Positions 37,661-49,245 of a stretch of DNA of 64,000 nt are shown in pieces. How positions within the stretch are numbered: position 1 is the first letter of the stretch; each line of letters opens with the position of its first letter. The position numbers and the translations under genes are program-made. Below the pieces are notes generated by a model, which did no database searches, was not told the origin of the DNA, and worked only from the letters and a program-made list of their open reading frames with translations. Source of the DNA: Ascarosepion bandense (lineage: Eukaryota; Mollusca; Cephalopoda; Sepiida; Sepiidae); the NCBI GenBank assembly GCA_037127315.1, contig JBBBDQ010000400.1, forward strand, positions 1,534,501-1,598,500. Reading direction: 5' to 3'.

Positions 37661-40600
37661 TTAATCTATTTTCTATTCTTAACCATTTTCTATTTTAATC
37701 TATTATAATAAAATACATATTTTACAAAGCACCTTAATATACGCTCAGTTATTGTGTCACCAATCTATTTTTCTTATTCTTAACTATTTTCTATTTTAAT
37801 CTATTATAATAAAAATATGTATTTTACAAAGCACCTTAATATACGCCTAGTTATTGTGTCACCTAATCTATTTTCTATTCTTAACCATTTTCTATTTTAA
37901 TCTATTATAATAAAATACATATTTTACAAAGCACCTTAATATACGCCTAGTTATTGTGTCACCTAATCTATTTTCTATTCTTAACCATTTTCTATTTTAA
38001 TCTATTATAATAAATACATATTTTACAAAGCACCTTAATATACGCCTAGTTATTGTGTCACCTTAATCTATTTTCTATTCTTAACCATTTTCTATTTTAA
38101 TCTATTATAATAAAATACATATTTTACAAAATAACTAATATACGCCTAGTTATTGTGTCACCTAATCTATTTTCTATTCTTAACCATTTTCTATTTTAAT
38201 CTATTATAATAAAATACATATTTTTACAAAGCACCTTAATATACGCCTAGTTATTGTGTCACCTAATCTATTTTCTATTCTTAACCATTTTCTATTTTAA
38301 TCTATTATAATAAAATACATATTTTACAAAGCACCTTAATATACGCCTAGTTATTGTGTCACCTAATCTATTTTCTATTCTTAACCATTTTCTATTTTAA
38401 TCTATTATAATAAATACACATTTTACAAAGCACCTTAATATACGCCTAGTTATTGTGTCACCCAATCTATTTTCTATTCTTAACCATTTTCTATTTTAAT
38501 CTATTATAATAAAATACATATTTTACAAAGCACCTTAATATACGCCTAGTTATTGTGTCACCCAATCTATTTTCTATTCTTAACCATTTTCTATTTTAAT
38601 CTATTATAATAAAATACATATTTTACAAAGCACCTTAATATACGCCTAGTTATTGTGTCACCTAATCTATTTTCTATTCTTAACCATTTTCTATTTTAAT
38701 CTATTATAATAAATACATATTTTACAAAGCACCTTAATATACGCCTAGTTATTGTGTCACCTAATCTATTTTCTATTCTTAACCATTTTCTATTTTAATC
38801 TATTATAATAAAATACATATTTTACAAAGCACCTTAATATACGCCTAGTTATTGTGTCACCTAATCTATTTTCTATTCTTAACCATTTTCTATTTTAATC
38901 TATTATAATAAAATACATATTTTACAAAGCACCTTAATATACGCCTAGTTATTGTGTCACCTAATCTATTTTCTATTCTTAACCATTTTCTATTTTAATC
39001 TATTATAACAAAGTACATATTTTACAAAGTACCTTAATATACGCCTAGTTATTGTGCTTCACCTAATCTATTTTCTATTCTTAACCATTTTCTATTTTAA
39101 TCTATTATAATAAAATACATATTTTACAAAGCACCTAATATACGCCTAGTTATTGTGTCACCTAATCTATTTTCTATTCTTAACCATTTTCTATTTTAAT
39201 CTATTATAATAAAATACATATTTTACAAAGCACCTTAATATACGCCTAGTTATTGTGTCACCTAATCTATTTTCTATTCTTAACCATTTTCTATTTTAAT
39301 CTATTATAATAAAATACATATTTTACAAAGCACCTTAATATACGCCTAGTTATTGTGTCACCTAATCTATTTTCTATTCTTAACCATTTTCTATTTTAAT
39401 CTATTATAATAAAATACATATTTTACAAAGCACCTTAATATACGCCTAGTTATTGTGTCACCTAATCTATTTTCTATTCTTAACCATTTTCTATTTAATC
39501 TATTATAATAAAATACATTTTACAAAGCACCTTAATATACGCCTAGTTATTGTGTCACCTAATCTATTTTCTATTCTTAACCATTTTCTATTTTAATCTA
39601 TTATAATAAAATACATATTTTACAAAGCACCTTAATATACGCCTAGTTATTGTGTCACCTAATCTATTTTCTATTCTTAACCATTTTCTATTTTAATCTA
39701 TTATACAAAATACATATTTTACAAAGCACCTTAATATACGCCTAGTTATTGTGTCACCTAATCTATTTTCTATTCTTAACCATTTTCTATTTTAATTTAT
39801 TAATAAAATACATATTTTACAAAGCACCTTAATATACGCCTAGTTATTGTGTCACCCAATTTTATTTTCTATTCTTAACCATTTTCTATTTTAATCTATT
39901 ATAATAAAATACATATTTTACAAAGCACCTTAATATACGCCTAGTTATTGTGTCACCTAATCTATTTTCTATTCTTAACCATTTTCTATATTTTAATCTA
40001 TTATAATAAAATACATATTTTACAAAGCACCTTAATATACGCCTAGTTATTGTGTCACCTTAATCTATTTTCTATTCTTAACCATTTTCTATTTTAATCT
40101 ATTATAATAAAATACATATTTTACAAAGCACCTTAATATACGCCTAGTTATTGTGTCACCTAATCTATTTTCTATTCTTAACCATTTTCTATTTTAATCT
40201 ATTATAATAAAATACATATTTTACAAAAGCACCTTAATATACGCCTAGTTATTGTGTCACCTAATCTATTTTCTATTCTTAACCATTTTCTATTTTAATC
40301 TATTATAATAAAAATACATATTTTACAAAGCACCTTAATATACGCCTAGTTATTGTGTCACCTAATTCATTTTCTATTCTTAACCATTTTCTATTTTAAT
40401 CTATTATAATAAAATACATATTTTACAAAGCACCTTAATATACGTCTAGTTATTGTGTCACCTTAATCTATTTTCTATTCTTAACCATTTTCTATTTTAA
40501 TCTATTATAATAAAATACATATTTTACAAAGCACCTTAATATACGCCTAGTTATTGTGTCACCTAATCTATTTTCTATTCTTAACCATTTTCTATTTTAA

Positions 40601-42623
40601 TCTATTATAATAAAATACATATTTTACAAAGCACCTTAATATACGCCTAGTTATTGTGTCACCTAATCTATTTTCTATTCTTAACCATTTTCTATTTTAA
40701 TCTATTATAATAAAATACATATTTTACAAAAAAAGCACCTTAATATACGCCTAGTTATTGTGTCACCTAATCTATTTTCTATTCTTAACCATTTTCTATT
40801 TTAATCTATTATAATAAAATACATATTTTACAAAGCACCTTAATATACGCCTAGTTATTGTGTCACCTAATCTATTTTCTATTCTTAACCATTTTCTATT
40901 TTAATCTATTAACAAAACACATATTTTACAAAGCACCTTAATATACGCCTAGTTATTGTGTCACCTAATCTATTTTCTATTCTTAACCATTTTCTATTTT
41001 AATCTATTATAATAAAATACATATTTGCTAAAAGCACCTTAATATACTAGTTATTGTGTCACCTAATCTATTTTCTATTCTTAACCATTTTCTATTTTAA
41101 TCTATTATAATAAAATACATATTTTACAAAGCACCTTAATATACGTCTAGTTATTGTGTCACCTAATCTATTTTCTATTCTTAACCATTTTCTATTTTAA
41201 TCTATTATAATAAAATACATATTTTACAAAGCACCTTAACATACGCCTAGTTATTGTGTCACCTAATCTATTTTCTATTCTTAACCATTTTCTATTTTAA
41301 TCTATTATAATAAAATACATATTTTACAAAGCACCTTAATATACGCTCAGTTATTGTGTCACCTAATCTATTTTCTATTCTTAACCATTTTCTATTTTAA
41401 TCTATTATAATAAAATACATATTTTACAAAGCACCTTAATATACGCCTAGTTATTGTGTCACCTAATCTATTTTCTATTCTTAACCATTTTCTATTTTAA
41501 TCTATTATAATAAAATACATATTTTACAAAGCACCTTAATATACGCCTAGTTATTGTGTCACCCAATCTATTTTCTATTCTTAACCATTTTCATTTTAAT
41601 CTATTATAATAAAATACATATTTTACAAAGCACCTTAATATACGCCTAGTTATTGTGTCACCTAATCTATTTTCTATTCTTAACCATTTTCTATTTTAAT
41701 CTATTATAATAAATACATATTTTACAAAGCACCTTAATATACGCCTAGTTATTGTGTCACCTAATCTATTTTCTATTCTTAACCATTTTCTATTTTAATC
41801 TATTATAATAAAATACATATTTTACAAAGCACCTTAATATACGCCTAGTTATTGTGTCACCTAAATCTATTTTCTATTCTTCTTAACCATTTTCTATTTT
41901 AATCTATTATAATAAAATACATATTTTACAAAGCACCTTAATATATTGCTTAGTTATTGTGTCACCACCTATTTTCTATTCTTAACCATTTTCTATTTTA
42001 ATCTATTATAATAAAATACATATTTTACAAAGCACCTTAATATACGCCTAGTTATTGTGTCACCTAATCTATTTTCTATTCTTAACCATTTTCTATTTTA
42101 ACTATTATAATAAAATACATATTTTACAAAGCACCTTAATATACGCCTAGTTATTGTGTCACCTAATCTATTTTCTATTCTTAACCATTTTCTATTTTAA
42201 TCTATTATAATAAAATACATATTTTACAAAGCACCTTAATATACGCCTAGTTATTGTGTCACCTAATCTATTTTCTATTCTTAACCATTTTCTATTTTAA
42301 TCTATTATAATAAAATACGTATTTTACAAAGCACCTTTAATATACGCCTAGTTATTGTGTCACCTAATCTATTTTCTATTCTTAACCATTTTCTATTTTT
42401 AATTCATTATAATAAAATACATATTTTATTAAAAGCACCCTTAATATACGCCTATGCTGTGTCACCTAATCTATTTTCTATTCTTAACCATTTTCTATTT
42501 TAATCTATTATAATAAAATACATATTTTACAAAGCACCTTAATATACGCCTAGTTATTGTGTCACCTAATCTATTTTCTATTCTTAACCATTTTCTATTT
42601 TAATCTATTATAATAAAATACAT
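37661..42623. repeat. Satellite array, about 50 copies of a 100-bp AT-rich unit
   Basis: The unit contains CCTAATCTATTTTCTATTC, TTAACCATTTTCTATTTTAA, TCTATTATAATAAAATACAT, ATTTTACAAAGCACCTTAAT and ATACGCCTAGTTATTGTGTC, 100 bp in all. Copies follow each other head to tail without interruption for nearly 5 kb. Most differ by one to three bases (CGCTCAG for CGCCTAG, CCCAAT for CCTAAT, loss of one A in the AAAATA run). The most irregular units lie at about 41.03, 41.9 and 42.4 kb. The array ends abruptly inside a unit at AAAATACAT. The unit has no frame and no hairpin of note. Confidence 0.98.
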
Positions 42624-43321
42624 TAACCACGCATAAGCCATAGAAAAGCATTCAGTAAAAGTCACCCTTGCTATCAATGTCCTTCGAGACTAATCTTCTC
42701 TCTAGAACAAGCGCCGAAATTTTTATGCGTTTGTTTTTTAAATTTTGGCAGAATGATGTTGCTTTTATAAAATGATTATCTGATCACCATTGGTGCGACA
42801 GAATTAATCAAGTGGTGTAGTAATTGTGTCGTCAGCTGATGTAATTTGATTGCAATTACAAATAAACAGAGTTGGATTCTTTGCAAAATGAATGAAGATA
42901 ATCTCAATTCATTAAGAACAATATAATTATCCAGAACTATTTTGTCCGTTAAAATAACTGATGACTACTGAAGTAATTCGAATTTGATATTTTGTTAGTC
43001 GATGTATATTTTTGTCTATACCGGGTTTTTTCAGGATGTGGGCAATCAATTTCCTATCCTTTGTAGCTTATAAAATATTTACGATTAACCACCCCGTGTC
43101 TGGTCTGATATCCATTTATGTTATGGCAACCTCTCACGAGGAATGAATTCTTCTTCTGGATATATGTAAGTTACCTGCATGACATCTGAGGGTAGTCAAC
43201 AGCTTTACGCGCTGTCGAGATCTCTGACTTAGGACAGAGAGTATTAAATCAGTCGAGGCTCAGCCGAAGAGTAGAGTCTCGACTGGGAAAAATTAGACAG
43301 GATTTTTTAGCCGGGTATATG
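42624..43321. other. Right flank of the satellite, unassigned
   Basis: No coding match. GGATGTGGGCAATCAATTTCC near 43034 faintly resembles the antisense RTE tail. A short inverted motif GTCTCGACTGGG/CGAGGCTCAGCC-like lies at 43253-43290. Confidence 0.35.
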
Positions 43322-44500
43322 ATCCAGTCTTGTACCTGTGCTTCATTGATTACGCGAAGGCGTTCGACAAAATACGACACAAAGAATTGATGGAGATGCT
43401 GGGCAATCTCGACATTTTCGGCAAAGACATAAGAATAATCAAGAATCTCTACTGGCAGCAAACGGCCTGCATACGGACAGGTAACGACCTCAGTAGATAC
43501 ACAAAGATAGAAAAAGGCGTAAGACAAGGATGTGTCTTTTCACCGGATTTGTTCAACCTATACAGCGAGAATATTTTGAGGACCCTAGATGACACGCCAG
43601 GATTTGTTATTGGAGGCCACAACCTGAACAACATAAGATATGCGGACGATACAGCGCTGATTGCGGACACGGAAAGAAAACTACAAGACCTCATACAGAA
43701 AGTAGCAGTGGAGAGTGACAAGAAGGGACTACAAATAAACTTTAAGAAAACTGAGTGCATGGTCATCAGCAAAAGATACAATCCAAAATGCCAAATACAG
43801 GTGGAGAATAACAGAATCAAACAAGTCCAAGAATTTAAGTACCTAGGAAGTGTTCTAACAGGAGATGGAAAGTGCGCCACAGAGATCCGAAGGCGAATTG
43901 GCATGGCAAAGGACGCGTTCCAGAAGATGAGCAAAATACTAACACACAGGAAAATCTCAATAGAAACAAAGAAAAGAGTGCTAGACTGCTACGTGATGTC
44001 AGTTCTTCAATACGGCTGTGAATGCTGGACAATATCATCGAAAATGAGGACAAAACTGGAAGCGGCCGAAATGTGGTTCTACAGAAGGATGCTGCGGATA
44101 TCGTGGACTGAGCATACAAGCAACGACGAGGTGTTGGAGGGAATGGCAACGAAAAGGAAATTGATGCTGAGCATCAGAAAGAGACAACTGAAGTTCCTGG
44201 GACACGCAATGAGGAAGGAGAGCCTGGAGAACCTGATACTGACTGGACAGATAGAAGGAAGGAAAGACAGAGGAAGGCAGCGGATAACATATTTGCAGGG
44301 ACTGATCAGGTGGATGACGGAACGGGGGTTGCCAGGAGCAACAGGAGCAAACATACTAAGAGCCACAAGGGATAGGGAGACGTGGAGAGCCATGATCGCC
44401 TACGTCCTGAAGGGACAGGGCACATAGAGGAAGAATATGATCCAGTGCACCCACATTAAAAAAAGGCTATGTGCCACATTTTGCCTTAAGTCGGAAGGCG
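43322..44500 (+). mobile_element. RTE-clade LINE, 5'-truncated copy
   Basis: The element begins inside the reverse transcriptase palm near 43322 and runs to the end of the 3' UTR (about 44500, CCACATTAAAAAAAGGC then GCCACATTTTGCC). It gives this window's best RTE sequence and serves as reference for the other RTE copies listed. No poly(A) tail is seen. Confidence 0.85.
43330..44427 (+). CDS. RTE reverse transcriptase, C-terminal 365 codons open
   Basis: This frame encodes part of a LINE reverse transcriptase, which copies element RNA at a nicked target. Motif A (FIDYAKAFD, residues 5-13), motif B ([16 protein letters not shown], 63-78) and motif C (YADDT, 104-108) are all intact. The thumb and C-terminal region follow: [89 protein letters not shown] and [11 protein letters not shown]. 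There is no stop for the whole length, unusual among the decayed copies here. The fingers and the upstream endonuclease are absent, so it is not functional. The start is arbitrary: the reading frame continues upstream of a TTG. The pattern is that of the BovB/RTE group. Confidence 0.9.
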   Translation: MYLCFIDYAKAFDKIRHKELMEMLGNLDIFGKDIRIIKNLYWQQTACIRTGNDLSRYTKIEKGVRQGCVFSPDLFNLYSENILRTLDDTPGFVIGGHNLNNIRYADDTALIADTERKLQDLIQKVAVESDKKGLQINFKKTECMVISKRYNPKCQIQVENNRIKQVQEFKYLGSVLTGDGKCATEIRRRIGMAKDAFQKMSKILTHRKISIETKKRVLDCYVMSVLQYGCECWTISSKMRTKLEAAEMWFYRRMLRISWTEHTSNDEVLEGMATKRKLMLSIRKRQLKFLGHAMRKESLENLILTGQIEGRKDRGRQRITYLQGLIRWMTERGLPGATGANILRATRDRETWRAMIAYVLKGQGT

Positions 44501-45120
44501 AGTGAATACTGCAGTCACCGACAACTAGTAGTCGGGCAGCGTACTAATACCTTGAACTTACTTATTTCCTATATTACTATTCATTTACACGTCTTTGAAT
44601 TTCTGGTTATATTAATACATCAGTTTTAAAACCTACTTCCTGTGTTCCGTGTCTTACTTCCGGCACAAAATCGGTCATTACACTTTGCGGCGAAGTTTCG
44701 CCATAACTACACAACAAATTGGCGACAAAGAGACACAACAATTTATATAAGCTTTTATCTATCCTACATATCCTCATAGTATGCACTTCTTACATCCCTA
44801 CAACAACCTCATTCCGTAATGCCTTAGCTTGAGTGGCTTTAGGGTTTTGTAGCTTGTGAAAAATATTATAAATATGCTCGCTATCCGATAGTTCATGCTG
44901 AGACGCCACAAGCCAAAGAAAGTATCGCAGTTAAGTAGTTAAAATGAAAAAGTAGCTGCTTATTTTCCATCGGCAAAATGTGGTCAGTGCTCGAAACCAA
45001 AATCGATCTTTCACCTTCCTGTATTTAGAATAGCCTGCTTGGCGAGATAAAAAGTTGTGCCGTTCCTATTTGTACCAGTTTTCGAAATCAGAGAGAAACT
45101 TGAATTTCGAACATTGATCT
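44501..45120. other. Unassigned; possible LTR edge near 44.7 kb
   Basis: The stretch CATAACTACACAACAAATTG, GCGACAAAGAG near 44699-44730 looks like an LTR end followed by a primer-binding-site-like TTGGCGAC. No matching second LTR is found. 44750-44870 belongs to the dispersed repeat also seen at 16.48 and 34.98 kb. Confidence 0.3.
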
Positions 45121-45299
45121 TTAAAGCATTTTCTCAGATGTGGAGAGCCAAGATCGCTCAGGTTCTGAGATGACACGACAAATAAAAGAAACCACCCTCA
45201 ACTTGTCTAGCAAAACATTTCCCTATCAATCTAACCATTGGGCCATGTGTTCTTCTCCAGTGAGCCGTGTTCTTCTCCAGAACGTAGGTAATTCTGACC
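45121..45299 (+). pseudogene. RTE LINE tail fragment and spacer
   Basis: AGATGTGGAGAGCCAAGATC, GCTCAGGTTCTGAGATGAC matches the last RTE codons ([12 protein letters not shown] region). The remaining bases have no match. Confidence 0.4.
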
Positions 45300-45815
45300 T
45301 TCCACATCTCAGTATCTTTTGAAACTCTTAACACTCTTTCCCTTATTACCCCCTCACAAACCCAGCTCTGCCATCCATTTGCTCAAGCACACTAAGTATG
45401 TTATGTGTTGCCTTCACCTGTCTCTCTGTCCTTCTATCTGTCCTGTGAGTATGAGATTCCCCAAACCCTCTTTTCTCAGTATATATCCCAGCTTCCCTTT
45501 ACTGAAGTTAAGTATGTTTTTTTTTTGTTTCTATTTTCTACACAACTTCTTCGTTGCACATATGTTCGGTCCATAGAATCCAGAGCATCCTCCTGTAAAA
45601 CTATATTTCGGTTGCTTTAAGTCATTCCTTCATCTTTGATGAATTTGTCCAACATTTTCTGCCATAGAGAAGGACAGACATCACATAGCAGTGCTATACT
45701 CTTTTCTTTGTTTCCAACAACATTTTTCTGTCTGTCAATAGTCTGCATAGATGTTGAAATGCATCCAATACGTCATCGGATCTCAGTGTGCACTTTCTGT
45801 TCTTTGTTAGAACAC
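45300..45815 (-). pseudogene. RTE LINE, distal part of a split copy
   Basis: On the minus strand LTKNRKCTLRSDDVLDAFQH and RKMLLETKKRV parallel [20 protein letters not shown] and [11 protein letters not shown] of the reference. It continues through MLDKFIKDE-like and MRFPKPSFL-antisense UTR-type sequence to about 45300. The upstream part lies at 46873-47290. The Jockey/CR1 LINE between them was inserted within the codons for [12 protein letters not shown]. Confidence 0.7.
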
Positions 45816-46872
45816 ATGATGATACCATAGGTGATACCATAGGATCCCAAGTAGGTATGTACGCCGATGGCACCACAGTTTATTCTCGCCTCGACCAAAA
45901 ATCTGGTGTGGGCGACAAAGCTAACCTTTCAGCCGAGCTTGGAAAGGACCTCCAATCCGTAATGGACTGAGATAAGAAATGGCTCGTAAATTTTAATGCT
46001 TCTAAAACGAAGCTACTATCAATTAATCATCATAGATAATCGCACCTACCTCCTATTAGCATGGACCAGGCTTGCCTCCAAGAGAGTAAAACACTACGCC
46101 TCCTTGGTCTCACACTTTCAGCGGACCTCAAGTGGAATGACTATATCGAAGCCATTGCTAAATCCGCTACTATGAAAGTCGGTTATCTGTGCAGGGCCCG
46201 GAGGTTTTTTCCGTCTGAATCTATCCTGCACATATATAAATCTACCATCCGCCCGTGCATTGAATACTGTTGCCATATCTGGTCGGGTGCCCCTGCTATT
46301 CTCCTTGGGCTTCTAGACAAGGTACATCGGAGGGTCTGTAATGGGATCGATACCGACTTAGCAGACCGCCTGCAGACTCTCTCACCGGCGCGACGTGGCT
46401 TCTCTGTGTCTTTTCTATAAATACTTTCACGGTTTCTGCTCTGATGAACTTAGTTCACTGGTGCCCCAGGTTCGAATTTTCACGAGATACTAGATTAGCA
46501 ACTAGATCCCACCCTTTTACTGTGAAACCGATAAAATGCAACCGCAACTTCTACTCCAACAGTTTCTTTTCTCGCACTTCCCGACCGTGGAATTCTCTTA
46601 CTCATACTTGCTTCCCCGACATCTACAATATCCAGGAGTTTAAATGTAAGGTCAATAGTCACCCCCTAACACACTAACTCGCATCCATTCTCTCAAACAC
46701 TCTTCCCATCTACACAACCCTCATCCTCAGTATCCTTACCTGTCTATCACCCTCCTTCTGACATTTACTGTATCTAACCACTCTTTCTCATCACTTTCCC
46801 CTATGTAACCCCTTGCGCAATAGTAGCAGTGAAATGTCTTGCTTGGAGTGAAATGATTAAAAAAAAACAATT
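45816..46872 (+). pseudogene. Jockey/CR1-type LINE inserted in an RTE copy
   Basis: It starts in the RT palm (VGMYADDGTTVYSRLDQKSG-like: YAD-GTT at about 45862, with motif C altered from YADDTT) and proceeds KKWLVNFNASKTKLLSINHH, RLLGLTLSADLKWNDYIEAI, YKSTIRPCIEYCCHIWSGAP, FHGFCSDEL, RSHPFTVKPIKCNRNFYSNS and NIQEFKCKVNSHPLT to stop (46675). The 3' UTR ends TGCGCAATAGTAGCAGTG, TCTTGCTTGGAGTGAAATGA, TT and an A-tail. Two frameshifts (about 45970 and 46425) interrupt it. Confidence 0.85.
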
Positions 46873-47290
46873 TTAAACTTCTGTACTTGTTTGATTTTAG
46901 TATCCTTGATCTGTAATTGGCATTTTGAGTTGATCTTTTCGCTGATGGTCATGCATTCAGTTTTCTTGTAGATTATATGTAGTCTTTTCTTCCTGATTTG
47001 TTTAGCTACCTTTTGTAGGAGGATTTTCAGTTTTATTTCTGTGTCTGCTATCAGCAGTGTATCATCTGCGTATCTCATATTGTTTAGATTGTGGCCGCTA
47101 ATGACGAATCTTGGCAGGATTCTAGTTGTCTCATAATTACCTTGCTGTACTGGTTGGTTGAATAGATCTGGTGAGAAGACACAGACTTGTTTTACACCCC
47201 TTTCTATTTTTGTATATATACTGAACTCATTTCTTGTCTGTTTAAGGGTGGTTTACTGCCATTACAGGTGCTTGATTATTCTAATGACTT
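46873..47290 (-). pseudogene. RTE LINE, proximal part of the split copy
   Basis: On the minus strand it encodes RYADDTLLIADTEIKLKILL, KKRLHIIYKKTECMTISEKI and KIKQVQKFK. Upstream are the motif B region ([20 protein letters not shown], 47160-47205) and IGLLANLGNLYIFEKVIRII-like at 47250-47320. It matches the reference residues 30-170 with two or three changes per ten residues. It joins the part at 45300-45815. Confidence 0.75.
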
Positions 47291-47731
47291 TCTCGAATAT
47301 GTAAAGGTTGCCGAGACTAGCCAAACTTACTGTATAACATACTAATTGGCTTTATATAAGACCATTCATTTTCTGTAACATTTAATAGTATTTGTCTGTT
47401 GATAAAATGTCATCTTTAAAAATATTTTTAAAAATACCAAAATCTAAATCAAATAAATTTAAAAATTAATAACTAAAAATGCCACACCAGCTTTAGCTTA
47501 GTAAACATTGGTCTACTTGGTTAATTGAACTGATTTTGAGCCCAAATGAAACCAGTCTATTGTATGTATTATTTTCTGGCATGCAAATTCTCCTCGTATA
47601 TAGGATTGTGCCAACACAATGCGTTTTCTCCTCCTCAACTAAGCTAAGTAAATGTTAAAATACTAACTGGGTTTATATAAAAGTTCACTTGCTCTTCATT
47701 TTTTAAAGAAATACTACTTAGTCAAAGCTAT
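47291..47731. other. Unassigned; repeated segment
   Basis: TATAACATACTAATTGGC, TTTATATAAGACCATTCA (47335) recurs in diverged form at 47655 and 51745 (AATACTAACTGGGTTTATAT and similar), an unclassified repeat. Nothing else. Confidence 0.35.
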
Positions 47732-47739
47732 CTATAAAG

Positions 47740-48475
47740 CAGGGGTCGGCAACCCCCGGTCCCTTGGCCAAATCCGGCCCACGAAGAAGTTCTGTCGGGC
47801 CCTCTAACTTAACACCTCGACACTAATTATCTAATTAATTTGCTGAGAAAGTGGCAAAGAAATTATCAGTTAGAGTTCAGCGACTTGTAATGACATGATT
47901 TTTTTAAAATCAAAATTTAATTTCAAATCCATTGCTGACTTTCTTAAGAAATATATTTCGGCAAACGGAAAATATAAAAGTCTATTGAATAATGCGAAAA
48001 TGATGATATCATTATTTGGAAGAATATATGCTAAAGAACAACCTTTTTACGAAAAAGAAATATATTAAAAATCGTTTAAGAACAAGGTTGGGTGATGACC
48101 ACTTGGATGAAGTTTTGTTCCTGTCATCAACAAATACATCAACTGATGTGGAGAAGTTGTCGAACAATAAAGAAAAACAAATGTCATAGATAATTTGCCA
48201 TTTCTAACTGTATTTTGTTGTTTTAAGGAATTTGCATTTTTTTGTTGAGTGTGTTAGTTTTTATCCTGTTAGTTTTGCAATAAAATAAAGAACCTTTTTT
48301 TAAATAATATAAAATTAACTTCGTTGTTATTTCTTTAAACGTCCAGACGATAGCAGACTTTTTGACAAAGCGGTCTGAGGTCGAGGCGATGTATTACAGT
48401 ACATTTGATATCATGGCCCTCCGAAACTTTGCATAGCAGTCTGGCCCGCTCTCGCCAAAAGGTTGCCGACCCCTG
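47740..48475 (+). mobile_element. hAT-superfamily DNA transposon, internally deleted
   Basis: Terminal inverted repeats CAGGGGTCGGCAACC and GGTTGCCGACCCCTG are perfect over 15 bp. The flanks CTATAAAG (47732-47739) and CTATAGAG (48476-48483) are the 8-bp target duplication with one mismatch, diagnostic for hAT. The 736-bp element retains only the end of the transposase gene (48067-48189). It would need a full-length partner to move. Confidence 0.93.
48067..48189 (+). pseudogene. hAT transposase C-terminal 40 codons
   Basis: The frame reads KNRLRTRLGDDHLDEVLFL, SSTNTSTDVEKLSNNKEKQM and a stop. It resembles the final part of the hAT dimerisation domain as found in Charlie-type/GTF2IRD2-like transposases (RLTDEHL pattern). 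The catalytic part is absent. Confidence 0.75.
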
Positions 48476-48483
48476 CTATAGAG

Positions 48484-49191
48484 AATATGCCGTCAAGTAT
48501 TCCTTAGTTTAATTATATTTTGCAAAGCATGAAACTTACCTGTGGCTCAAGTGATTAGCTACACAATCTTCTTATTAAATAAGCCCGGAAGAGATTTCAT
48601 ATATCGGCGATAACGACAAGCAAATTATAATTTGGAACATCGGCAGTTTAAGTGATATCGTTTAAACAGAAAAAAAAAAACTTAAGTTTTGGAAAACTTG
48701 GAAGGTTTGAAACCCACAAGAGATGAAGAAGACAAGAAGATATAGGGACACAGGAAGTAACCTTCCGAACGATTCATTGATATTGTCATGGAGGCATCAC
48801 CCACAACGGAATGAACTCTTCCAACCATTACATATACATCCCCTCACAAGAGGTGAGAGTAGATAGCCAGGTAGATAGACTAAGTAGCCTGGGAGTAGTC
48901 TGAGTAGAGCGCCCTGAACATAGCCGGGAGTTGTCTACGAACACTGCTACTGTAACGACCATTACGAGTCCCAGTTCGAGGGTCGAATTATAGTATTACA
49001 CACTAACCCGTATTATCGTTCTACTAACAAAGTTCCTAGTATTGTATTTTGCCGTGTTTTATATCTATTCGTTATTTCCTATTTTGATTGTTTTCTATTC
49101 TTCTTGCTGGACCTTTTACCGGATCCACGACAGATATATTCATATTTCATAGTTAATCAACTATTTGCAGGTTATTTAAAGCCAAAAAATA
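48484..49191. other. Unassigned; possible solo LTR start near 48952
   Basis: TGTAACGACCATTACGAGTC at 48952 looks like a Ty3-type LTR start, and a possible CA-type end lies near 49130. Neither a target duplication nor a second LTR is found. CGATAACGACAAGC (48605) has a counterpart at 53.95 kb. Confidence 0.25.
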
Positions 49192-49245
49192 ATTATAAAT
49201 TGTAAGAATTTTGGAGGAATAATAATGCTTTAGTGATAACATTCT
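49192..49245 (-). mobile_element. 5S-rRNA/tRNA composite SINE, copy 5, tail half
   Basis: TAAATTGTAAGAATTTTGGAG, written here as TAAATTGTAAGAA then TTTTGGAGGAATAATAATGC, and TTTAGTGATAAC match the family tail. The copy is broken at 49245 by a LINE and resumes at 50289. Confidence 0.65.

Noticed and set aside
37661..42623. CRISPR array
   Set aside because: The units are continuous 100-bp tandem repeats with no unique spacers, in an animal-type genome.
44690..44730. LTR retrotransposon with primer binding site
   Set aside because: ACAAATTGGCGAC is suggestive, but no gag-pol frame or second LTR follows.
48952..49135. Solo LTR
   Set aside because: TGTAACGACC looks like an LTR start, but no target duplication or partner copy is visible, so it stays a suspicion.
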